A stretch of DNA of 64,000 nt from Pseudoprimorskyibacter insulae (GTDB lineage Bacteria; Pseudomonadota; Alphaproteobacteria; Rhodobacterales; Rhodobacteraceae). Numbering within the stretch: position 1 is the first letter of the stretch; each line of letters opens with the position of its first letter. The stretch lies in the NCBI RefSeq assembly GCF_900302505.1, contig NZ_OMOJ01000008.1, forward strand, positions 43,373-107,372, written 5' to 3'. A model generated the notes under the pieces. The model was not told the origin of the DNA. It did not search any database and worked only from the letters and a program-made list of their open reading frames with translations. A program made the translations under genes and the position numbers. Below, piece by piece: positions 1-9,823 of this stretch.

Positions 1-840
1 GTGCTGATCACCTGGGCGCTGCAAGGGGCCGGTGTCAGCCTTGGGCCCTTGCCAACCGCGCTTCTGTCCATTCCCTTTGCCATCGCGATCACGGCGGCCT
101 TGATGCTGCTTACCGACCGGGTGGTCTATCGGTTCTACCGGGCGCAAAGGGTCAAGCCGGTGATCCTGGTCATCGTCTCAATCGGGGTGATGTTCGTTTA
201 TAACGGCGTGATCCGCTTTATCATTGGCCCCGAAGATCAGCGTTTTGCCGATGGTGCGCGGTTCTTGATCTCGGCCCGTGATTTCAAGAATGCGACCGGG
301 CTGGAGGAAGGTTTGGCGATCAAATCCACCCAGGCCCTGACCGTGGTGACGGCGATTTTGGTGGTGGCGGCGCTGTTTTGGTTCCTGAACCGCACGCGCA
401 CCGGCAAGTCCATGCGCGCCTATTCGGACAATGAAGATCTGGCGCTTCTGTCGGGGATCAACCCCGAGCGTGTGGTCATGGTGACATGGTTGATCGTGGC
501 CGCGCTGGCGACGATTGCCGGGGTTCTCTATGGGCTGGACAAGAGCTTTAAGCCCTTCACCTATTTCCAGCTTTTGCTGCCGATCTTTGCTGCGGCCATC
601 GTTGGCGGATTGGGAAGCCCGATTGGCGCGATTGCCGGCGGGTTTGTGGTGGCTTTTTCGGAAATCGGCATCACCTACGCGTGGAAAAAAGTGCTGGGCT
701 ACATGATGCCCGAAAGTTTGGCGCCTGACGGGTTGGTTCAGCTGCTGAGCACCGAATACAAATTCGCGGTCAGCTTTGCCATTCTGGTGATCGTCCTTCT
801 GTTCCGTCCGACGGGTCTTTTCCGGGGGAAATCGGTATGA
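1..840 (+). CDS. livH: LivH-type branched-chain amino acid ABC transporter permease (5' end cut by window)
   Basis: This is an inner-membrane permease subunit of a high-affinity branched-chain amino acid (or related) ABC importer; with LivM it forms the channel energised by LivG/LivF ATPases. The 279 visible residues are almost all hydrophobic helices, with the conserved late segment reading AAAIVGGLGSPIGAIAGG near residue 197, typical of LivH. The family normally has a further N-terminal helix and loop before the first residue seen here, so the gene probably starts upstream of the window and the GTG at position 1 need not be the start. It overlaps livM by 4 bp (ATGA), so the two are translationally coupled. 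Substrate specificity cannot be read from the permease. Confidence 0.9.
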   Translation: MLITWALQGAGVSLGPLPTALLSIPFAIAITAALMLLTDRVVYRFYRAQRVKPVILVIVSIGVMFVYNGVIRFIIGPEDQRFADGARFLISARDFKNATGLEEGLAIKSTQALTVVTAILVVAALFWFLNRTRTGKSMRAYSDNEDLALLSGINPERVVMVTWLIVAALATIAGVLYGLDKSFKPFTYFQLLLPIFAAAIVGGLGSPIGAIAGGFVVAFSEIGITYAWKKVLGYMMPESLAPDGLVQLLSTEYKFAVSFAILVIVLLFRPTGLFRGKSV

Positions 841-2138
841 GCTATTCGCAACGCACCTTCGCCTTGTTCGCGCTTGTGGGCGTGCTGATCTTGGCGACCG
901 GATTTCTGCAAAGCTGGAACTCGGCCTTGCTGATCATCAATATGGGGCTGGTCAGTGCGCTGATGGCGTTGGGGGTCAACCTGCAATGGGGGCTTGCCGG
1001 GCTGTTCAATGTTGGGGTCATGGGCTTTGTGGCGCTTGGCGGTTTGGCCGTAGTGCTGGTGTCTGAGCAACCCATCCCCGAGGCGTGGAAAGCCGGCGGT
1101 CCGGGCATTTTGATCGGGTTGCTGATCGGGTTTGGCACCATCACCGGCGCTGTGATGCTGTGGAAGCGGCTTACGGGCCGGGCGCGGGGGCTGTCGGTAT
1201 TTGCGGTGCTTTTGGTCGGGCTATACGTGTTCCGCACCGTGTTCGACCCGGCGGTCAGCGCGGTTGAAGCGGTTGATCCTGCTGCGACGGGCTATCTCGG
1301 CGGTCTGGGCTTGCCGGTTCTGCTGGCATGGCCTGCGGGCGGTTTGCTGGCGGCGGCGGCGGCTTGGGCCATTGGCAAGACGGCGCTTGGCCTGCGGTCG
1401 GATTATCTGGCGATTGCCACCTTGGGCATTTCCGAGATCGTTCTGGCCGTGATGAAGAACGAGGACTGGCTGGCGCGGGGCGTGAAAAACGTAAATGGGC
1501 TAGAACGGCCCCTGCCCTATGAGATTGATCTGCAAGCCGATCCCGGCTTTGTCGAGGCGGCGGCGGGCTTTGGGCTTGATCCGATGACGGCCTCTACGCT
1601 CTACGTCAAATTCGGCTATATGATCCTGTGCGCGATTGTTCTGATTGCTGTGCTGGTTCTGGCGCAGCTGGCGCTGAAATCACCATGGGGTCGGATGATG
1701 CGGGCGATCCGCGACAATGAGGTGTCGGCCCGCGCCATGGGCAAGAACGTCACCGCGCGGCATTTGCAGGTGTTTGTGCTTGGCTCGGCCATTTGCGGCA
1801 TTGCGGGCGCGATGATGACCACATTGGATGGTCAATTGACGCCCAGCACCTATCAGCCGCTGCGCTATACCTTTCTGATCTGGGTGATAGTGATCGTTGG
1901 CGGGTCAGGCAACAACCTTGGCTCCGTTTTGGGCGGTATGTTGATCTGGTTCCTATGGGTCCAGGTAGAGCCGCTGGGTCAATTGCTGATGGCGGGGATT
2001 ACGGCAGGTATGGCCGATGGCAGCGCGCTGAAGACGCATCTTCTGGACAGTGTGCAGCACATGCGGTTTTTGACCATGGGTCTGGTGCTGCTGTTGGTGC
2101 TGCGGTTCAGCCCGCGCGGGCTTCTGCCCGAGCGGTGA
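837..2138 (+). CDS. livM: LivM-type branched-chain amino acid ABC transporter permease
   Basis: Second permease subunit of the same importer. The protein has 433 residues, long for LivM, with an N-terminal block of helices followed by the core permease domain. Family hallmarks are visible: SDYLAIATLGISEI near residue 188 and the GRMMRAIRDNEVSARAMGKN loop near residue 285, which matches the EAA-like ATPase-contact loop of LivM. The start ATG overlaps the livH stop. No ATPase genes follow; the next gene is convergent, so livG/livF and the binding protein must lie upstream of the window or elsewhere. The gene ends close to a GC-rich hairpin at 2160-2180. Confidence 0.92.
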   Translation: MSYSQRTFALFALVGVLILATGFLQSWNSALLIINMGLVSALMALGVNLQWGLAGLFNVGVMGFVALGGLAVVLVSEQPIPEAWKAGGPGILIGLLIGFGTITGAVMLWKRLTGRARGLSVFAVLLVGLYVFRTVFDPAVSAVEAVDPAATGYLGGLGLPVLLAWPAGGLLAAAAAWAIGKTALGLRSDYLAIATLGISEIVLAVMKNEDWLARGVKNVNGLERPLPYEIDLQADPGFVEAAAGFGLDPMTASTLYVKFGYMILCAIVLIAVLVLAQLALKSPWGRMMRAIRDNEVSARAMGKNVTARHLQVFVLGSAICGIAGAMMTTLDGQLTPSTYQPLRYTFLIWVIVIVGGSGNNLGSVLGGMLIWFLWVQVEPLGQLLMAGITAGMADGSALKTHLLDSVQHMRFLTMGLVLLLVLRFSPRGLLPER

Positions 2139-2159
2139 GGCTTGGGACTTCGGACAGAG

Positions 2160-2180
2160 CCGGGGGCTGTCTGCCCCCGG
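2160..2180. repeat. GC-rich intergenic hairpin between convergent livM and usg
   Basis: CCGGGGGC and GCCCCCGG form a perfect 8-bp stem with a 5-nt loop, followed by ACCCCCGAGGAATATTTA. There is no T-run, so it is not a classical Rho-independent terminator. From memory, hairpins of this GGGGGC/GCCCCC kind followed by an A/T-rich tail recur downstream of genes in Rhodobacteraceae, so it may be a dispersed element that also ends transcripts. Confidence 0.5.
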
Positions 2181-2217
2181 ACCCCCGAGGAATATTTATG
2201 GTCAGAAAATACGCAAG

Positions 2218-2487
2218 TCAGTGATAGGTGAATTCGCCCACCACATTGCGCCATTCGCCGCTGGATAGCATTTTGCGGTGATTGAACCGCACCGAATGCA
2301 GCCTGCCGTCAAGCGTGTCCTGCCAGAATTCGATGAATTTGAACAATCGTGGATGATCTGGCGCGATGTCGTATTCTTGCCAGATGAAGCTGTTGAGCAC
2401 ATGCACGTAATCCGGCATGTGGTAGAAGAACTCGGCCGTGGTCAGCCCATAGCCTTTGAGCATCAATTCCGTTTCGCTTTGATCCAT
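2218..2487 (-). CDS. usg: Usg family protein
   Basis: Small 89-residue protein of the alphaproteobacterial Usg-like family; the molecular function is unknown. The family signature is clear: LMLKGYGLTTAEFFYHMPDY near the N-terminus, then WQEYDIAPDHPRL and FWQDTLDGRLHSVRFNHRK. I chose the ATG at 2485-2487 rather than the longer upstream frame. It fits the family length and is preceded by GAGGTG at normal spacing, whereas the upstream extension looks non-coding. It is a single-gene unit, convergent with livM and divergent from gyrA. Confidence 0.85.
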   Translation of the reverse strand: MDQSETELMLKGYGLTTAEFFYHMPDYVHVLNSFIWQEYDIAPDHPRLFKFIEFWQDTLDGRLHSVRFNHRKMLSSGEWRNVVGEFTYH

Positions 2488-2679
2488 GTTGCACCTCGCT
2501 GAAATGGCTGGTGCAGGAATCGTGCCGCGCCTGAAACTTGAAATCAATGTTTTCAGTATGTTAGCAGAGTTCGGCCTTGGCTGCCAAAATGAGGCCGCGC
2601 CAAGCATTGCACCCTACATCCTGACTGATGTATAAGGGGGCACAACAAGATATAGAAAAACAACAGACGGGCCCCTTTC

Positions 2680-5406
2680 GTGAGCGACACGCCAGAAACC
2701 CCTGAAAACGCAGAAGAAAATAAGCCTGTTCGGAGCGCGTATAGCGGCCCGTCGGTATCGATCGCCGATGAGATGAAGAACAGCTATCTCGATTACGCCA
2801 TGAGCGTGATCGTCAGCCGTGCTATTCCTGATCTGCGCGACGGCCTAAAACCTGTGCATCGGCGCATTCTTTACGCCATGCATGAGGTGGGCAACACCCA
2901 TGACAAACCCTACCGGAAATCGTCGCGCCCCGTGGCCGATGCAATGGGTAAATACCACCCGCACGGCGACAGCGCGATCTATGACGCGCTGGTGCGGATG
3001 GCGCAGGATTTTTCCATGTCGCTGCCCTTGCTGGATGGTCAGGGCAACTTTGGCTCGATGGACGGGGATAAGGCCGCGGCCTTCCGTTATACCGAAGTGC
3101 GCATGGACAAATCGGCAAGCTTTTTGCTGGCCGATATCGACAAGGACACTGTCGATTTCCAGCTGAACTATGACGGCAAGGACCAAGAACCCACTGTTCT
3201 GCCGGCGCGGTTCCCGAACTTGCTGGTCAACGGCACGGGCGGGATCGCGGTTGGTATGGCGACGAACATTCCGCCCCACAACCTTGGCGAAGTGATCGAT
3301 GCGACGCTGGCGCTGATCGACGATCCCGATCTGTCGTCTGAAGGGCTGATCCAATACGTGCCCGGCCCCGATTTCCCAACAGGCGGCATCATGCTGGGCC
3401 GGTCCGGCGCGCGCAAAGCCTATCTGGAAGGCCGTGGCAGCGTGATCATTCGCGCCAAGACCCGTGTGGAAGAGATCCGCAAGGATCGTTGGGCCATCGT
3501 GCTGGATGAGATCCCCTATCAGGTCAACAAGGCTACGATGATCGAAAGGATCGCCGAAGCGGCCCGCGACAAGCGGATCGAAGGCATTGCTCATGTGCAG
3601 GACGAATCTGACCGGCACGGCGTGCGCGTGGTGATCGAGCTGAAGCGCGATGCGACGGCTGAGGTCGTGTTGAACCAGTTGTTCCGCTTTACGCCGATGC
3701 AGACCTCGTTCGGGTGCAACATGCTTGCGCTGAATGGCGGGCGTCCTGAGACGCTGACGCTGCACCGGTTCCTGAGTTCGTTCCTGGACTTCCGCGAAGA
3801 TGTGGTTGTGCGCCGCACGGCCTATCTGCTGCGCAAAGCCCGTGAACGCAGCCATATCCTGTGTGGTTTGGCGGTGGCGGTGTCCAACGTGGACGAAGTG
3901 GTCGCGACCATCCGCGCCTCCGCCGATGCGGCAGAGGCGCGCGAAAAGCTGATGACGCGCCGTTGGCCCGCTGCGGATATCGCGCCTTACATCCGTTTGA
4001 TCGACGATCCGACCCATACGATGAATGACGACGGCACCTACAACCTTTCGGAAATTCAGGCCCGCGCGATCCTTGAACTGCGTCTGCAACGTCTGACTCA
4101 GATTGGCGTCAAGGAAGTTACGGACGAGCTGGAAGAACTGGCCGGTAAGATCAAGGAATACCTTGAGATTCTGTCCAGCCGCGACCGGATCATGGGCATC
4201 ATCGCCGATGAGCTGCGCGAGGTGAAAGAGCTGTTCGCGGTACCGCGCCGCACCGAGATCGTGGATTGGTCCGGTGACATGGAAGACGAGGATCTGATTG
4301 AGCGTGAGGACATGGTCGTCACGGTCACGTCGGGCGGCTATATCAAGCGAACCGCGCTCGTCGAATTCCGGGCGCAAAAGCGCGGCGGCAAGGGCGTGTC
4401 GGGCGGCAACCTGAAAGAAGACGATGCCGTCACCACGCTGTTCGTGGCCAACACCCATACGCAGCTTCTGTTCTTCACCACAGATGGCATGGTCTACAAG
4501 CTGAAGACCTGGCGCCTGCCTGCGGGTGGTCGCACCTCAAAGGGCAAGGCCATCGTCAACATCCTGCCGATCCCGACAGGTGTGTCGATTGCCGCAATTA
4601 TGCCGGTCGACCGGGATGAGGAAGAATGGGACGATCTGCAAATCGTCTTTGCAACCTCTGCCGGAGATGTGCGCCGTAACGCCTTGTCAGACTTCACGAA
4701 TGTCAAATCCAACGGCAAGATCGCCATGAAGCTGCCCGAAGGTGTCAGCCTTGTGAATGCGGCGATTGCGTCCGAAGATGATGACGTACTTCTGGTCACC
4801 GATGCGGGCCGTGCGATCCGCTTCCCGACGACGGATGTGCGTATCTTCAAAGGGCGCGATTCCACCGGGGTGCGCGGCATTCGTCTGGCCGAGGACAACA
4901 CCGTTGTGTCGATGTCGGTCATTCGCCATTTCGAAGCCTCTCCCGAGGAACGCGCCGCCTATCTGAAGATGCGCCGCGCGGTGGCCGGTTTGGCCGATGA
5001 CGGTGAAAACGATGAAGACGCCATCGAAGATCCGAACTTCAGCCAGGAACGCTATGCCGAAATGTCGGCCGCCGAAAACCTGATCCTGACGATCACCGTT
5101 CAAGGTTCGGGCAAACTCAGCTCTAGCCACGATTACCCGGTGCGTGGGCGCGGCGGCCAAGGCGTGGGCGCCATGGACAAGGCGCAGCGTGGCGGTCCGA
5201 TCGTGTCGGCCTTCCCGGTCGAAATGGACGATCAGATCATGCTGGCCACCTCACGCGGGCAATCCATCCGCGTGCCGGTGGATGGCATCAGCTTCCGGTC
5301 CCGCAGCGCGGGCGGCGTGAAGGTGTTCAACACCAGCGCCGGAGAAGAGGTCGTTTCGGTCGCGCGGATCGTCGATCAAGGCGATGAGGATCAATCCGAG
5401 GATTGA
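2680..5406 (+). CDS. gyrA: DNA gyrase subunit A
   Basis: Breakage-reunion subunit of DNA gyrase, which with GyrB introduces negative supercoils using ATP. The winged-helix/tower part covers about residues 30-520, with the catalytic tyrosine at Y137 in [12 protein letters not shown]-terminal beta-pinwheel carries a GyrA-box-like QKRGGKG. The quinolone-resistance region reads [10 protein letters not shown], with Ser98 and Asp102 at the positions of E. coli S83 and D87, so the common resistance substitutions are absent. It is 908 residues long, including an acidic insertion around residues 775-790 ([14 protein letters not shown]), common in alphaproteobacteria. The start codon is GTG. It ends at a strong terminator. 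Confidence 0.98.
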   Translation: MSDTPETPENAEENKPVRSAYSGPSVSIADEMKNSYLDYAMSVIVSRAIPDLRDGLKPVHRRILYAMHEVGNTHDKPYRKSSRPVADAMGKYHPHGDSAIYDALVRMAQDFSMSLPLLDGQGNFGSMDGDKAAAFRYTEVRMDKSASFLLADIDKDTVDFQLNYDGKDQEPTVLPARFPNLLVNGTGGIAVGMATNIPPHNLGEVIDATLALIDDPDLSSEGLIQYVPGPDFPTGGIMLGRSGARKAYLEGRGSVIIRAKTRVEEIRKDRWAIVLDEIPYQVNKATMIERIAEAARDKRIEGIAHVQDESDRHGVRVVIELKRDATAEVVLNQLFRFTPMQTSFGCNMLALNGGRPETLTLHRFLSSFLDFREDVVVRRTAYLLRKARERSHILCGLAVAVSNVDEVVATIRASADAAEAREKLMTRRWPAADIAPYIRLIDDPTHTMNDDGTYNLSEIQARAILELRLQRLTQIGVKEVTDELEELAGKIKEYLEILSSRDRIMGIIADELREVKELFAVPRRTEIVDWSGDMEDEDLIEREDMVVTVTSGGYIKRTALVEFRAQKRGGKGVSGGNLKEDDAVTTLFVANTHTQLLFFTTDGMVYKLKTWRLPAGGRTSKGKAIVNILPIPTGVSIAAIMPVDRDEEEWDDLQIVFATSAGDVRRNALSDFTNVKSNGKIAMKLPEGVSLVNAAIASEDDDVLLVTDAGRAIRFPTTDVRIFKGRDSTGVRGIRLAEDNTVVSMSVIRHFEASPEERAAYLKMRRAVAGLADDGENDEDAIEDPNFSQERYAEMSAAENLILTITVQGSGKLSSSHDYPVRGRGGQGVGAMDKAQRGGPIVSAFPVEMDDQIMLATSRGQSIRVPVDGISFRSRSAGGVKVFNTSAGEEVVSVARIVDQGDEDQSED

Positions 5407-5426
5407 TTTTGCCGTAAACTTAAGCG

Positions 5427-5456
5427 AAAGGCCGCCGAAATGGGCGGCCTTTTTCG
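5427..5456 (+). terminator. Rho-independent terminator of gyrA
   Basis: AAAGGCCGCC (5427-5436) pairs perfectly with GGCGGCCTTT (5443-5452) around a GAAATG loop and runs into TTTTTCGTTTT. It lies 20 bp after the gyrA stop. Confidence 0.9.
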
Positions 5457-5523
5457 TTTTGTCGCATGACATGCACGGCGGCGGGCCTAGGCTATCAGAA
5501 TGCATATCAGAGGACTCAGGTTC

Positions 5524-6213
5524 ATGTGGAAATCGATTTTATCAAGTGCAGCCATTGCCTGTATTGCGGCGACCAGTGCATCGGCGCAGGACGTTTCAGG
5601 ATCGGTCAGTTTTGGCATCGCGCGAAATGCGCAGCAGTCCAATAACTCCAAGCGTATCGTCGCGCAGGTCGCTTTTCCGATGACGGATCGGCTGGATCTG
5701 CAAGTGGATGTGGGCGTCGGCAAATACGAAGACACGTTTTCGACCGCCCCCTATGCCGCGCTGCATCTGGGCTATGCGGTCAGCGAGACGTTTAAGGTTG
5801 GTGCCTTTCTGGCCGGGGACGATATCCGGCCCGGCAACTACTTCTACTACGGGATTGAGGCCGCCTATGACAGCGGCCCGCTGTCGGCGGATCTGTTCGT
5901 TTCGGGGATCGACGTGATCAAAAGCAGCGCCTCGGGTTTGCGCTATGGCGTCGATTTAAGCTATGCGATCAACGCAAACTATTCCGTTTTGGCCGGAGCC
6001 GCAGGCCAGTCGCTGAAAGGCGATAACCGGACCTATGGCTATATCGGCGCGGCCTATACGTTTGACAACGGCATCCGCTTTGCCGCGACAGCAGGCAAAA
6101 CCGACAAGGGCGCAACCATCGGCGGGGTGCAACTGACCCTACCCTTTGGCGGCGGCGCGGCCTTTACCAGCCGCGACACCCGCAGTTTGTTCCCGGCTTA
6201 TGAAAAGCCGTAA
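5524..6213 (+). CDS. Predicted outer-membrane beta-barrel/porin-like protein
   Basis: 229-residue exported protein of unknown specific function. It has a clear Sec signal peptide (MWKSILSSAAIACIAATSASAQ, cleavage likely after ASA). The mature part is made of short alternating-polarity strands rich in Gly, Tyr and Ala, with repeated segments such as YAALHLGYAV, YGVDLSYAI and YIGAAYTF, as expected for a small outer-membrane barrel. I prefer the ATG at 5524, preceded by AGGA, over the in-frame ATG at 5500 because it starts the signal peptide cleanly. Its last 16 bp overlap the convergent carboxypeptidase gene. A non-porin periplasmic beta protein is an alternative. Confidence 0.7.
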   Translation: MWKSILSSAAIACIAATSASAQDVSGSVSFGIARNAQQSNNSKRIVAQVAFPMTDRLDLQVDVGVGKYEDTFSTAPYAALHLGYAVSETFKVGAFLAGDDIRPGNYFYYGIEAAYDSGPLSADLFVSGIDVIKSSASGLRYGVDLSYAINANYSVLAGAAGQSLKGDNRTYGYIGAAYTFDNGIRFAATAGKTDKGATIGGVQLTLPFGGGAAFTSRDTRSLFPAYEKP

Positions 6214-7676
6214 AGGTCGCTGAACTTGGCCTTGAGGTAGGCCATTAACGGCGCTTCCGACGGCTCTCCGCCGATGGCCTGTGCGATCACCTCGCGCGGG
6301 CGCATCAACCCGCCATGCACCTGCACCTTGTCGCGCAGCCATGTGGTCGCTCCCGAGGTGTCGCCCTTGGACAATTGCGCATCCAGATCGGGGATATCGG
6401 CACGCAGCGCCTCATGCAGGCAGCCCGCATAGACATTGCCAAGGCTATAGGTCGGGAAATAACCCAGCAGGCCAACCGGCCAATGCACGTCTTGCAGCAC
6501 CCCGTTTGAGGCCTTGTCGACGTCATAGCCGAAATCGGCCTTGAACCGGTCGTTCCAAGCGCCCTCAAGATCGGCGACTTCCAGATCCCCTTGGATCAAG
6601 GCCCGCTCCAGATCGAAGCGCATCATGATGTGCAGGTTATACTGCACCTCATCGGCCTCGGTGCGGATATAGCCGTTATGCACACGGTTGACGGTCTTAT
6701 AGAACGCCTCGGCGTCGGGAATGCCGAAATCGCCGAACTTCTTGACCATCTGCTTATACAGCCAGCCACAGAATGCGCGGCTGCGGCCAAGCTGGTTTTC
6801 GTAGATCCGGCTTTGGCTTTCATGCACGCCCATCGACACACCGCCGCCCACCGGCGTGAACAGATGCGCCTGATCGACATTCTGTTCGTAAGCGCCGTGG
6901 CCGACTTCGTGGATGGTGGAGTAGATGCAGTTGAACGGATCACGCCCCGCCGTCCGGGTGGTGATGCGCACATCGTTCCCCGAGCCCGAGCTGAACGGGT
7001 GAACCGCCTTATCCACCCGGCCCCGCGCCATGTCATAGCCAAAGGTCTTGGCCAGTTTCCGCGCCAGACCCATCTGTTTGTTCTCGTCAAACTCGTGGTT
7101 CAGGGCTTTGGGTTTGGGCGCATCCAGCACAGCCGCCCGCAGGTCCACCAGTCCGGGGCGCATGGCGTCGAACATCTGAGCCAGTTCGGCGGCGGTGCAA
7201 TCGGGTTCATAATCGTCGATCAGCGCATCATAGGGATCGCCGCCATCCGCCAGCGCCGCGCCTTCTTGGCGCTTGAGGTCAATGACCGTTTCCAGCGTCG
7301 GCGCGAAAGCTGCGAAATCGTCATTGGCGCGGGCCTCGGCCCAGACGCCTTGGCTGACGCTGCACAGACGCGCGATTTCAGCCGCCAGATCGGCGGGCAT
7401 TTTCTTGTTCCGCTCATAGCTGTGACGGATCAGGCGCATATTTGCTTGGCCTGCGGCATCCAAGCTGCTGTCATCAATCGCAGACAGCCAATCGCCAATC
7501 TTGGCATCAGTCCGGCGGGCATGCAGCACGCTTTCCAGCGCGGCGGATTCTTCGCCCCGCTGATCGGCTGCACCGCGCGGCATCATCGTTTCCTGATCCC
7601 AGTTCAACCGGCCTGCAACCTTGGCCAGCGCCTCGGTCGAGCGTTGAAAGCGCATCAAATCATCATAGGCACTCAT
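6198..7676 (-). CDS. M32 family metallocarboxypeptidase
   Basis: Thermostable (Taq)-type carboxypeptidase, a zinc enzyme that removes C-terminal residues from peptides in the cytoplasm. It has 492 residues, the usual family length. The N-terminal helical cap carries LNWDQETMMPRGA. The zinc site is visible as HEVGHGAYEQ (HExxH), followed by ESQSRIYENQLGRSRAF, which supplies the downstream conserved Glu and substrate-binding residues. The start ATG at 7674-7676 is preceded by GGAGTG. It is immediately downstream of ctaA on the same strand (1 bp apart), so the two are probably cotranscribed, with no obvious functional link. Confidence 0.93.
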   Translation of the reverse strand: MSAYDDLMRFQRSTEALAKVAGRLNWDQETMMPRGAADQRGEESAALESVLHARRTDAKIGDWLSAIDDSSLDAAGQANMRLIRHSYERNKKMPADLAAEIARLCSVSQGVWAEARANDDFAAFAPTLETVIDLKRQEGAALADGGDPYDALIDDYEPDCTAAELAQMFDAMRPGLVDLRAAVLDAPKPKALNHEFDENKQMGLARKLAKTFGYDMARGRVDKAVHPFSSGSGNDVRITTRTAGRDPFNCIYSTIHEVGHGAYEQNVDQAHLFTPVGGGVSMGVHESQSRIYENQLGRSRAFCGWLYKQMVKKFGDFGIPDAEAFYKTVNRVHNGYIRTEADEVQYNLHIMMRFDLERALIQGDLEVADLEGAWNDRFKADFGYDVDKASNGVLQDVHWPVGLLGYFPTYSLGNVYAGCLHEALRADIPDLDAQLSKGDTSGATTWLRDKVQVHGGLMRPREVIAQAIGGEPSEAPLMAYLKAKFSDLYGFS

Positions 7677-7677
7677 G

Positions 7678-8820
7678 TCACACTCCACGTACAGATTGAG
7701 GTTTCGGATAGGCCGCCGCAAAGCGGGCCCGCAGGATCAACACCCACAGAAGGATCGCGCCCAACTGGTGGACAATCGCGATTTGCAGCGGGGCCATGTA
7801 AAGCACGGTCGCAATGCCCAGCACCATTTGCACCACCATCATCGCCAGCACGGCGTTGAACCGGAACCGGGTATCGGTATTGGCCGATTTGCGCCCGCGC
7901 AGCCAGACCACCACGCCAAAGGCCATCAGCAGATAGCCGGCCATCCGGTGCATGAACTGCACCAGACCAGCGTTTTCAAAGAAGTTCCGCCAGACCGGAT
8001 CAAGATCAAACGGGAACGGCGGCAGAAAAGCCCCGGCCATCAGCGGCCAGTCGTTATAGGTGCGGCCCGCATCGATCCCGGCCACCAAAGCGCCAATCAG
8101 GATTTGCAGGAAGGAAAAATGCAGCAGGCCCGTGCTCATGGAAAACAGCTTGGCCTCTTTGCTGCGCCGCGCCTGCATCAGCCCGCGCTCATCCCGGCCC
8201 AGCAGGAAAATATCCCAAGCGATGAACCCAAGGATCACGAAGGCCAGCCCAAGATGCGTGGCAAGGCGATAGCTGGCCACATCCAGCATCTCGCCGCTCA
8301 GGCCCGAATGCACCATCCACCAGCCAACAGCGCCCTGAGCGCCGCCCAAAACACCCAGCAGCAGCAGACGCCCGGTCCAGCCCGTGGGGATTTTCCGCGC
8401 GGCCAGAAAGCCAAAGAACCCCAGCGCCCAGACAAGGCCAATGGTCCGGCCCAGCTGGCGATGGCCCCATTCCCACCAATAGATGAACTGGAATTCCCCA
8501 AGGCTCATGCCTTTGTTCTGCAATTGGTATTCGGGGATCTGTTTGTACTTTTCGAATTCGGCCAGCCAGGCGGCCTCGCTCATCGGGGGCATGGCCCCTA
8601 TCAGCGGCTTCCATTCGGTGATCGACAATCCGCTATCGGTCAGGCGCGTCAGCCCGCCAACCACGATCATCACTGCGACCATGGCAAACAGCACCATCAG
8701 CCAAATGCGAATGGCCGACCGCGCACCGCGCCGGCCTTTGTCGATCATGCCGCCCTGAGGGGCCTGGGGTTTGGGGGCGTTTTCGCCCACCTCTTCGAAG
8801 ATGCTGCGCTTGCCGCTCAT
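7678..8820 (-). CDS. ctaA: Heme A synthase (COX15/CtaA)
   Basis: Integral membrane enzyme that oxidises the C8 methyl group of heme O to a formyl group to make heme A for aa3-type cytochrome oxidases. It has 380 residues, with eight predicted helices. Early family signatures are VGGLTRLTDSGLSITEWKPL (about residues 53-72) and WEWGHRQLGR with the conserved His pairs. The second half repeats the pattern (HLGLAFVILG, QFMHRMAGY). An N-terminal soluble stretch of about 35 residues precedes helix 1. It is followed directly by the M32 peptidase gene. Other cytochrome oxidase assembly genes are not in the window. Confidence 0.96.
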   Translation of the reverse strand: MSGKRSIFEEVGENAPKPQAPQGGMIDKGRRGARSAIRIWLMVLFAMVAVMIVVGGLTRLTDSGLSITEWKPLIGAMPPMSEAAWLAEFEKYKQIPEYQLQNKGMSLGEFQFIYWWEWGHRQLGRTIGLVWALGFFGFLAARKIPTGWTGRLLLLGVLGGAQGAVGWWMVHSGLSGEMLDVASYRLATHLGLAFVILGFIAWDIFLLGRDERGLMQARRSKEAKLFSMSTGLLHFSFLQILIGALVAGIDAGRTYNDWPLMAGAFLPPFPFDLDPVWRNFFENAGLVQFMHRMAGYLLMAFGVVVWLRGRKSANTDTRFRFNAVLAMMVVQMVLGIATVLYMAPLQIAIVHQLGAILLWVLILRARFAAAYPKPQSVRGV

Positions 8821-8877
8821 CGTTTTTATCTCCCGTCCGTTGGGGCAAACCTAGGGGGCTGCCCTGCCCGCGTCCAG

Positions 8878-9624
8878 TCAATCGCCGCGTTCTTTCCAGC
8901 GCACCATTTGACGCATGACGCCGTGCAGCATTTGCACATCGGCCCGTGTCAGTGGCAAGCGGCTCCAGAGGTTGCGCAGCGTCACCTTCATACCGTCCGA
9001 TTTGGTATGCGGATAAAAGAACCCCGCCTCATCCAGACGCTGTTCATAATGTTCGGCCAGTTTTTCCATTTCGATCGCTGTGGCCCAGTCATGGCCCGCC
9101 AGTTCAACCGTTTCGGCCACCGTATCAACGGTTTGACGCCGCCATTCATAGGCCGTCAGCAGCACGCATTGCGCCAGATTGAGCGAGGCAAATTCGGGGT
9201 TCACCGGGACCGAGATAATCGCATTGGCCACCGCGATATCATCATTTTCCAGCCCGGCGCGTTCTGGCCCGAACAGAACGCCCACCTTTTCGCCCTTGGC
9301 GATGCGTTCGCGGGCCACCTCCATCGCGCGTTCGGGCGTATAGATCGGCTTGGTCAATCCGCGTTGCCGCGCCGTGGTGGCAAAGACAAAGGAACAATCC
9401 TCAACGGCGCCAACCACCGTTTCGGACACCTGCGCATCATCGAGCACCCGCCCCGCGCCAGAGGCCATGGCCACCGCAGAGGGATTGGGCCAGCCATCGC
9501 GCGGCGCCACCAGATGCATTTGATCCAGCCCAAAGTTCAGCATGGCCCGCGCGGCGGCGCCAATGTTTTCACCCATCTGCGGGCGGACCAGCACAAAGCG
9601 GGGTTGCGGCGTTCCTGATGGCAT
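8878..9624 (-). CDS. TrmJ-like SPOUT RNA 2'-O-methyltransferase
   Basis: Predicted AdoMet-dependent RNA ribose methyltransferase of the TrmH/SpoU fold, closest in layout to TrmJ, which methylates position 32 of tRNAs. The 248 residues include the N-terminal motif GENIGAAARAMLNFG (motif 1 Arg/Asn), VLFGPERAGL (motif 2) and SLNLAQCVLL (motif 3), which make the knotted AdoMet site. An accessory C-terminal helical region of about 80 residues follows. The assignment to TrmJ rather than another SpoU protein rests on overall length and the C-terminal extension. It is divergent from the thiE-like gene. Confidence 0.85.
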   Translation of the reverse strand: MPSGTPQPRFVLVRPQMGENIGAAARAMLNFGLDQMHLVAPRDGWPNPSAVAMASGAGRVLDDAQVSETVVGAVEDCSFVFATTARQRGLTKPIYTPERAMEVARERIAKGEKVGVLFGPERAGLENDDIAVANAIISVPVNPEFASLNLAQCVLLTAYEWRRQTVDTVAETVELAGHDWATAIEMEKLAEHYEQRLDEAGFFYPHTKSDGMKVTLRNLWSRLPLTRADVQMLHGVMRQMVRWKERGD

Positions 9625-9823
9625 GGGGCTCCTTTCCGAAATCCTCGGGCCGGATTACGCGGAACGCCCGGATCCTTCAAGCAGGCGGCGGATATCTTCC
9701 GGGCAAATTCACCTCATATCGCCCCTTTCGCAGCAATTCCCATCGCCGCCTCATCGCGAAATCCCATGGCCTTTTGCCCCACACCGCGCTATAGCCACCC
9801 GACCACCAATCCCGGAGCGTACC

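Noticed and set aside
2845..4458. 537-residue minus-strand open frame across gyrA
   Set aside because: It is an antisense shadow of a GC-rich coding gene; the protein is His/Arg/Gln-rich, low-similarity and has no ribosome site, while gyrA on the other strand is unmistakable.
7675..9618. 647-residue plus-strand open frame over ctaA and the TrmJ-like gene
   Set aside because: Shadow of two recognised minus-strand genes, with the Pro/His/Arg-rich composition of antisense frames.
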